Below, one piece after another: positions 58,601-64,000 of a stretch of 64,000 bases of DNA. The first letter of the stretch is position 1; every line of letters starts with the position of its first letter. The position numbers and the translations under genes were made by a program. The stretch is taken from positions 239,972,415-240,036,414 of the forward strand of contig NC_133656.1 in NCBI RefSeq assembly GCF_009905375.1, read 5' to 3'. This DNA comes from Apium graveolens. Its lineage: Eukaryota > Streptophyta > Magnoliopsida > Apiales > Apiaceae. The notes under the pieces were generated by a model. It was not told the DNA's origin. It saw only the letters and a list, made by a program, of their open reading frames with translations, and ran no database searches.

Positions 58601-60261
58601 ATTGGTATCATAAAGATACATACAAGGCAACTTATAAATGGAAGATTCAACCATTACGAGGAAAGAAATTTTGGCATTGTGAAAACTATCAACCAATAGA
58701 GCCTCCTAAAATTGAATCTCAGCCTGGAAGACCAAAGAAAAAAAGGGTACGTTCTGTGAATGAAGATAGACCAAGCTCTAGGACAAAATTGACAAGGAAA
58801 GGAAAGAGTGTCACTTGCAACAAATGCAACCAGCAAGGACACAATACTAGAACCTGTAAAAATGTAAGTTAAATAAACAAATTTCTTAATTTTTTATTAA
58901 GTTAATAGATTATATTTTTCTCATTCTTCTAATTTTATATTTATATTATGTATCTACTAATAGGTTCAGAATTCAGAAAGTAATTCTAAATCACCAGAAA
59001 TAGCCGAGGTTCCTGAAAATTTTGGGCAGGTAAGACATTAGCGTACAAATGTTACATTCATTTTCCCCGGCTAATTATGTTAATTTTCTTATGTTTGTTT
59101 ATTGAAGTTGTCGACGTAAATTAGCTCTTTACCTCATCCTGAGAACACTGAAGTCCAAGAATCAGTTGGACCATCGCGAAAAAGAACACTAAAACAGATG
59201 AGACAGGCTGCTAGTTCAAGCTCACTGCACAAGGCAACAAAAAAATCTGGAATGGGTATACTCTATGACAAAACAACTGGTGCTATGAGTTTTAGTGTAA
59301 GCATTTCCTAGATTAACTTATTGACGTAAATTAGTATTGCTCATGTTAGCTTTAATTTTGAATTTTGATCATATATAATTTTGTAGACCGGGAGTAAAAT
59401 CGTGCAATGCACGAATGGGTCATTGCCTCATTCTTCTGACCCGAATTTGACATTTCCTATTCCTAATGAGAGAGAGTATCGAGTAGAAAAAATTCAAGGA
59501 GTTGATCAAACATCAAGTACAACTCAATCAAACAGACGAATCGGGATTAGAGTGGTTGGCGGACCTATAAATACGACATCTATGCCAATTCAGCCACCTG
59601 GACTACAATGGAGAGGACAAAATTGTATCACATCAAGACAACTTGAAGAAATGAAACAACTACGAAAAAGCCAAAAATTGTCAAAATGACTCTTTTCTGC
59701 TTTTTGGCATGACGATGTTGTATGCTCATATTTGCTGACTGCTACATAAGAATTCATTGTTTTAGCATTGAATTTTGTTATCAACTTTAGTTAAGACAAT
59801 TTTTTATGTTTCTTTTCATTTTGATATTTACCTATTATTCTTCTGTTAATATATATGAGATTAGATTTCCAAATACAATCTTTAATCGGCTTTTTTGATT
59901 ATTTGAAGAACATAATTCTAATTTTCAAGGATCAAACAAAAATATGGGTTTGTACTTTGTAGATAGTATTCATTTTGATCAGGCAAAACAATATTTACAA
60001 CAGAATGGTGTCCAACTTTAGGTTTATATAGAAATGTTAGAAGGTAGTAACATGATCATTCTGGCTAATTTAACAAACACAATGAAGTAGACTAAGCTCA
60101 ATGACTTCTGCTATTAAAAAGTTAACGTCCGTTTGATGACAGGGGCTTTTTCGCTACATGTTTACATATTTTTGGATTCATTTGGTCTATTTGTTACCAC
60201 GAGGGTTTAATTGCTTCTCAACCTAAACCTAAACTAGAAGGTGTTTTTCGCTCCTTAACCC
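55611..60261 (+). mobile_element. Mutator-like element (MULE) with transposase gene
   Basis: Ends GGGTTAAGGAGCGAATAACC (55611) and, inverted, GGGTTAAGGAGCGAAAAACA at 60261. These form imperfect terminal inverted repeats of at least 30 bp and are associated with short tandem ends rich in CCCC/GGGG. Inside is one plus-strand multi-exon gene with PB1-like, MULE transposase, SWIM and CCHC domains. No clean 9-bp target duplication was found; only TATAG occurs next to both ends. Compared with paralogues, the insertion spans about 55565-60423, so 46 bp on the left and 162 bp on the right remain unexplained and may be an older element. Confidence 0.82.
56161..59689 (+). pseudogene. MULE transposase gene, several frame breaks
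   Basis: Exons on the plus strand. A PB1-like domain (56164-56511, DLYFHFGGKWIYKPEMTYVG) is followed in a shifted frame by an acidic region (SSDEGDLEDF). Next come the N-terminal zinc-binding part and MULE core (56895-57582, with LIGLDGCFLK carrying the first catalytic Asp) to a GT donor. A further exon from about 57973 holds a WCRAYFSG motif, the SWIM zinc finger (CxCxxWxxxGIPCQHA, 58504-58560) and a CCHC knuckle (58815-58860). Small tail exons run at 58965-59029, 59109-59296 and 59388-59689. Breaks: near 56505, an A-run near 56868-56876, an A-run near 58115-58120, and a stop at about 59117-59119. The enzyme would excise and insert MULE DNA in the nucleus; this copy is probably inactive. The domain set matches plant MuDR-type transposases. 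Confidence 0.85.
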
Positions 60262-60524
60262 TATAGGAAAAGTAGATGTTATTATGGGAAAATTGATTTT
60301 TTCGTCACCCGACTGTATTTAGAAACTTACCATTTAACTATATTTTTTTTCTTTTACTCAATAATATTTTCATATTTTTTAGTCGCTAACGTTAGGTTTG
60401 AATTTAATTATTAGCATTATGTCATTTTTTTCTTGCTTGTTTTCTTTTATCAAAATCTATCTCACATCTTTTAAATATAATTTCTTATTGGGTTGAGATA
60501 TATAAGAAAATTGGATCAAACACA
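60262..60524. other. MULE right flank and short resumption of the copy C unit
   Basis: 60262-60423 has no counterpart in the paralogous units and may be a remnant of another insertion. From about 60424 (TTTTTTCTTGCTTGTTTTCT) the copy C unit resumes until AAACACA at 60524, where the Helitron is inserted. Confidence 0.7.
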
Positions 60525-61700
60525 TCTATACTATACTATAATAGTCGAAAGATTAAATGTTTGGTAGTCGGTCGGTATCGAAATTAATTAATTACCCTTA
60601 GTTAATTATTTCAATTCTAATTATTGGGTAGATCAATTCTAATTCTAATTGATATTGAAGTCAACTTCCTCTATTATTTTACCAATTTCAATTATATTTT
60701 ATATTGAACTCTATATCATTATAATTTATATTAAATTCAACTTTTTCTACCATTTTATATTTTAATTCATATCGAGTTCTATATTATTCTAATTTGTTAC
60801 TTCGGGCTAAATTAATATGCAAACTAAATATAATTATTAAGGTTTAGTTGATATGTCATATGAATCGGGTTAAGATAAAATAGTAATACTATCAGTTCTC
60901 CTAAAAAATTATACAAATGTACTTGATAAACAAAATAATATATTTTATTTATCGAGGATTAAAAAAAAATATTATACAATTGATTCAGACTAACACAAAA
61001 CTAAAATAAAAATACAATTCGACCAATAAAAATAAAATAATATACACTAATTATTCAGTCTAAAACAAAATTATCTTATTGATCCCCACTTAAAAAAATT
61101 AAAATTAAACTAAAAATAATTAGTTTGATTTGGTCGGTGTATTGGGCATTGGGCTAAAATAAAATAATATAAACCACTAATCCGAGATAAATCAAATAAA
61201 TATTAGACTAAGTATAATTTGTATCCTATTGATGTGAACTAAAAATCAAATTTTAATTAAAACGTTAATATTATTTTTTTTTAAAACAATACCCATAGAA
61301 TTATCAATAAAACTATATCGTTCAATTAGTAATATTGTCTTTTTCAAATATTTTTATAGAATTACTGTTAATCGATTAAGTAATTTAAAATAATTTTTTT
61401 AAGGTTCCAACATAATGAATACATTATATTTTTTTTGCTAAATAAAGACATTATATTTTTACCCTCAATAAAATAATAATTTCGTTATAATAACATTTCC
61501 CTCCTTACCAATTCTATTACTTTAAATAAGTTTAAATGTCTAAAAAAGTTATGAACATATACGTCTACTAATATAATTATTATGAAATCAAATCATTTAA
61601 AGTTTTAAATGAACAAAATTAAAAACTGAATTCAAAATTCTTTTAAAAAATTATATAATATTAAAAAAAATCGGTGGATAACGCACCGGTTTTAACCTAG
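60525..61700 (+). mobile_element. Non-autonomous Helitron
   Basis: Starts TCTATACTATACTATAATAG and ends CTAG, preceded by a hairpin AATCGGTG/CACCGGTT (about 61668-61691) some nine bases before the end, the standard Helitron 3' structure. It sits between A (60524) and T (61701) with no target duplication, as Helitrons do. The paralogues at about 19290 and 43107 read CAAACACATAATTTCGTAAG without it. The 1176-bp interior is AT-rich with no Rep/helicase gene. Confidence 0.9.
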
Positions 61701-62110
61701 TAATTTCTTAAGAATTGGACTGTTGATAATTTGGGCCTTATAGCGAGTCCAATAACAAAATAAAAATAAACATTGTTAAATGATCCGACTCTGACAAGTG
61801 ATAAAAGGTCTGATCATCCACAAGCAACATTCACAATTATGCCTGATAATCCCCGCTAATCCATTTATTTTTACAAAAGAAATGAACTCATATAGGAAAA
61901 AAAAATAATAAATTATCAAGTGCATTCTTTCTACACAAGGAAGATAATGAAACAAAGAAACAATCAAGCATCTGATAGATTTTCCTCTGAGAGAAAGCTT
62001 ACAGTGTTTTTGAAATATCAGAAGCAATTAGAACCCTCTCATTCCTAACTTAGAAGATAGGACATGATATTCCCTTGCAAGACACGAATAGATTGTATTC
62101 TTGAATGAAA
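61701..62110 (-). pseudogene. NST1-like tail end T9
   Basis: Continues the copy C unit after the Helitron (ACTGTTGATAATTTGGGCCTT...) and reaches a short minus-strand tail reading FKNTIYSCLAREYHVLSSKL. Here it is joined directly to the PB1-like segment at about 62110, with the IRSC/LQAQC part of the tail deleted. Confidence 0.75.
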
Positions 62111-62460
62111 TCGCCAAATTCAGGACTGTTTGAGCTTGTATATACAAGCTTATCATCTTACAATTATTACAGTCAACCATTTCAATCACCAAATTCAGGT
62201 CTTTATCAGTTACAAGAGGAACAATATTATCAGGACACATACCTACATTTTCATTTAGAAACAACCAAATATCCACTGTTTGAGTAGTACACCCTACTTG
62301 TCCAAGCATAGCTTCAATTTCAACTTAGTTAAATTTCATGTTTGAGCACATATCAAAATAAGCTATCTATCCCCTAAATAACTATCGAATTTCTCAGTGA
62401 ATTTTCTGCCAAAATGAAGTTTAATTGTAAAGAAACCAGACACATATGCATAAATTTAGG
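62111..62460 (-). pseudogene. PB1-like domain head, chimera copy 3
   Basis: Minus-strand reading DIWLFLNENVGMCPDNIV and VTDKDLNLVIEMVDCNNCK, with the same in-frame TAA (62325-62327) as copy 2. Fused downstream to the NST1-like tail end in one open frame (62028-62309). Confidence 0.72.
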
Positions 62461-62940
62461 GTTTCACATCAAATTAGGCATATGCATTTCACAATTTCTT
62501 AATAAGGACCACATCACATATACTAATCAAGTGATGAAATAAAGACATTGGGGACCACATACATAAAATACACTACTTTATACTTCCTATATCCGAATTG
62601 GCTAATTTAGGAAATAAGTTTTAGAGAGATAAAGACGATTGATTTAGCTTCTAATAGTTTGTTTTATCTTTTATTACACCTAATGGACGATCTATTTAAT
62701 TGGACTTTTTTGCCCCGTCCTTTCTGAACGTTAATGGAGTAATTTAACGGAAGGGGGTCAAAGGGGTGTAACATATGCCGCCACGGAAAGTAAATGAATG
62801 CGTACTGCAGTTATAAAATATTTGGGTCAAAAAGTGCATTTCATCCAAAACACAGGATGCAATATGCAAATAACTCTAAGAAGAATGCGAATAGAACTAA
62901 TTTCTCGAGTGATTCAAACATCCAGAAGCAGCACTCACAA
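62461..62940 (-). repeat. 5' flank of PB1 chimera, copy 3
   Basis: Conserved with 20633-21251 and 29781-30523, except for a deletion after ACTTCCTATATCCG (about 62594). It carries the uninterrupted versions of the Copia-B and CACTA-1 insertion sites (GAATGCGTACTGCAG at about 62797 and CAGCACTCACAACTAGG at about 62930). Confidence 0.82.
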
Positions 62941-64000
62941 CTAGGTTAAATTATTTCAACTACATTAATTATGATAAAAAATGGCCTCAAATAGAAAAAA
63001 ATAAATAAAGGTTTGCATCTATAACATTTGAAGGCAGTTGTTCAATGCAAGGATAATAAGTAAAGAAAATCAACAGATAAATCAAGTAAGAATCAAACGT
63101 CAAAAGACTTTCCTCTGAGAGAAAGCTCATTGTGTTTGGAAATACCAAGTGCTCAAACATTCATCATTTGGACAAGAATAAAACCAGATTTGAAGTATCA
63201 TAGGTCTTATGAATTATGAAACCCTGACCTTGATCATATTTCGAGAAGATAGAAAATGTTATCCCCTTGTTAGTCGTATTTAGATTGTATTCTTCAAAGA
63301 TATGTGCCCAAACAGTCATCACATTGGACAAGAAAAAACCAGATTTTCATACGCCTTATGGAACCCTGACCTTTGATCCTATTTCGAGAAGATAGAAAAT
63401 GTTATCCCTTTGTTAGTCACAAATAGATTGTATCCTTCAAAGGAATCTCTCTTGTTGCTTGTGAGATCCCCTTGTTTATGATGGATAAAATTTACTAAAG
63501 AATTACCTCCAACAGATGCCTCTGCAAGAGCAAATGGACTACCAAAATGGAAAAAAGAAGAACCCTTATCTTCAACTGGTGAGATGTCGGAGTTTTGGTT
63601 TTCCTCCCATACTGCAACATTTGATTGTTTTTGCATAGGTTCCAGAATGCCTTGAGCTTGCAAATACATATGACTAACATCAGGGTTTCCATTGCCATTT
63701 TCTTTTGAGGTGCTTGAAAATATAAAGATTCAACTGTATGCTAAGATTGCTAGCCCACACTTGTCAATGTGCTATCAACACTTTGTTACGGTATTCTTCT
63801 ACATTTTGTCTTCTATAGTACTTGGCCTTTGTGTTTTCTCTACAACAGAAATCACATAATTTCTTAATGACACAAATAAGACGCGAAATTGTTTGATCAT
63901 AAGTAGACCCCCAACTACAATGCTCATTGTGTAGTTTAAGACGATTGAACAAAGCACGCAGAATTCATCCGAGACCTTATCAAGTTGGAATATGATTTTT
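62941..64000 (-). repeat. NST1-like tail repeat T10, to window edge
   Basis: Matches 36139-36900 and, from 63700 to the edge, is almost identical to 14941-15240. Minus-strand reading MYLQAQGILEPMQKQSN and SPVEDKGSSFFHFGSPFALA belongs to the tail exon. The repeating unit clearly continues past position 64000. Confidence 0.8.

Overview
AT-rich, transposon-dense nuclear DNA from a flowering plant, almost certainly a eudicot. It carries plant KIN-7, WRKY, NDR-kinase, subtilase and F-box sequences, Ty1/copia, CACTA, MULE, PIF/Harbinger, Helitron and TRIM elements, and genes with spliceosomal introns. The species cannot be fixed from the sequence; an asterid such as an Apiaceae member is only a guess. 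The only complete, unbroken host reading frame is an F-box protein gene at 4285-5796 (minus strand). Nearly everything else is mobile DNA or broken gene copies.

Layout. 1-2824: Copia-A, minus strand, running off the left edge. 2.9-4.3 kb: a gene-tail repeat, then a KIN-7 kinesin 3' fragment. 4.3-5.8 kb: F-box gene. 6.5-7.7 kb: decayed subtilase. 9.5-10.4 kb: PIF/Harbinger deletion derivative. 10.4-14.4 kb: AT-rich DNA with a MITE, a 145-bp dispersed repeat, a long TTA microsatellite and a 24-bp triplication. 14.4-21.2 kb: partial copies of a multi-exon gene (here called the NST1-like gene) with a WRKY fragment and a PB1-like/NST1-tail chimera. 21.3-24.7 kb: Copia-B, minus strand, truncated. 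24.7-26.5 kb: satellite-like and AT-rich DNA. 26.6-28.7 kb: TRIM array with an inverted half. 28.9-30.5 kb: second PB1/tail chimera. 30524-36135: CACTA-1, a Pack-type CACTA element carrying pieces of an NDR kinase gene, a ribosomal protein eL34 gene and a Nudix hydrolase gene. 36.1-37.5 kb: more tail copies. 37.9-41.9 kb: NST1-like copy A. 43.2-52.0 kb: NST1-like copy C, split by the young element Copia-C (44647-49997). 52.0-62.1 kb: the copy C upstream region, which is about 1.6 kb in the other copies but is expanded here by CACTA-2 (52442-54898), a MULE with a transposase gene (55611-60261) and a Helitron (60525-61700). 61.7-64.0 kb: third PB1/tail chimera and another tail copy; the last 300 bases match 14.94-15.24 kb, so the repeating unit continues beyond the window.

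The organising principle is a segmentally duplicated gene unit later invaded by transposons. Because the unit is present several times, the paralogues act as natural empty sites: they fix the ends and target-site duplications of CACTA-1, CACTA-2 and the Helitron, and one end of Copia-B. No NST1-like copy in the window is intact: copy A has an in-frame TGA in exon 2 and lacks exon 7, copy B keeps only exons 1-2 plus tail pieces, and copy C lacks exons 4-5, carries a frameshifted tail and hosts Copia-C in an intron.

The most interesting object is CACTA-1, which combines exons of three unrelated host genes, all on the same strand and with most splice sites preserved. Next are the thrice-copied PB1/NST1-tail chimera, the fold-back TRIM array and the triple insertion upstream of copy C.
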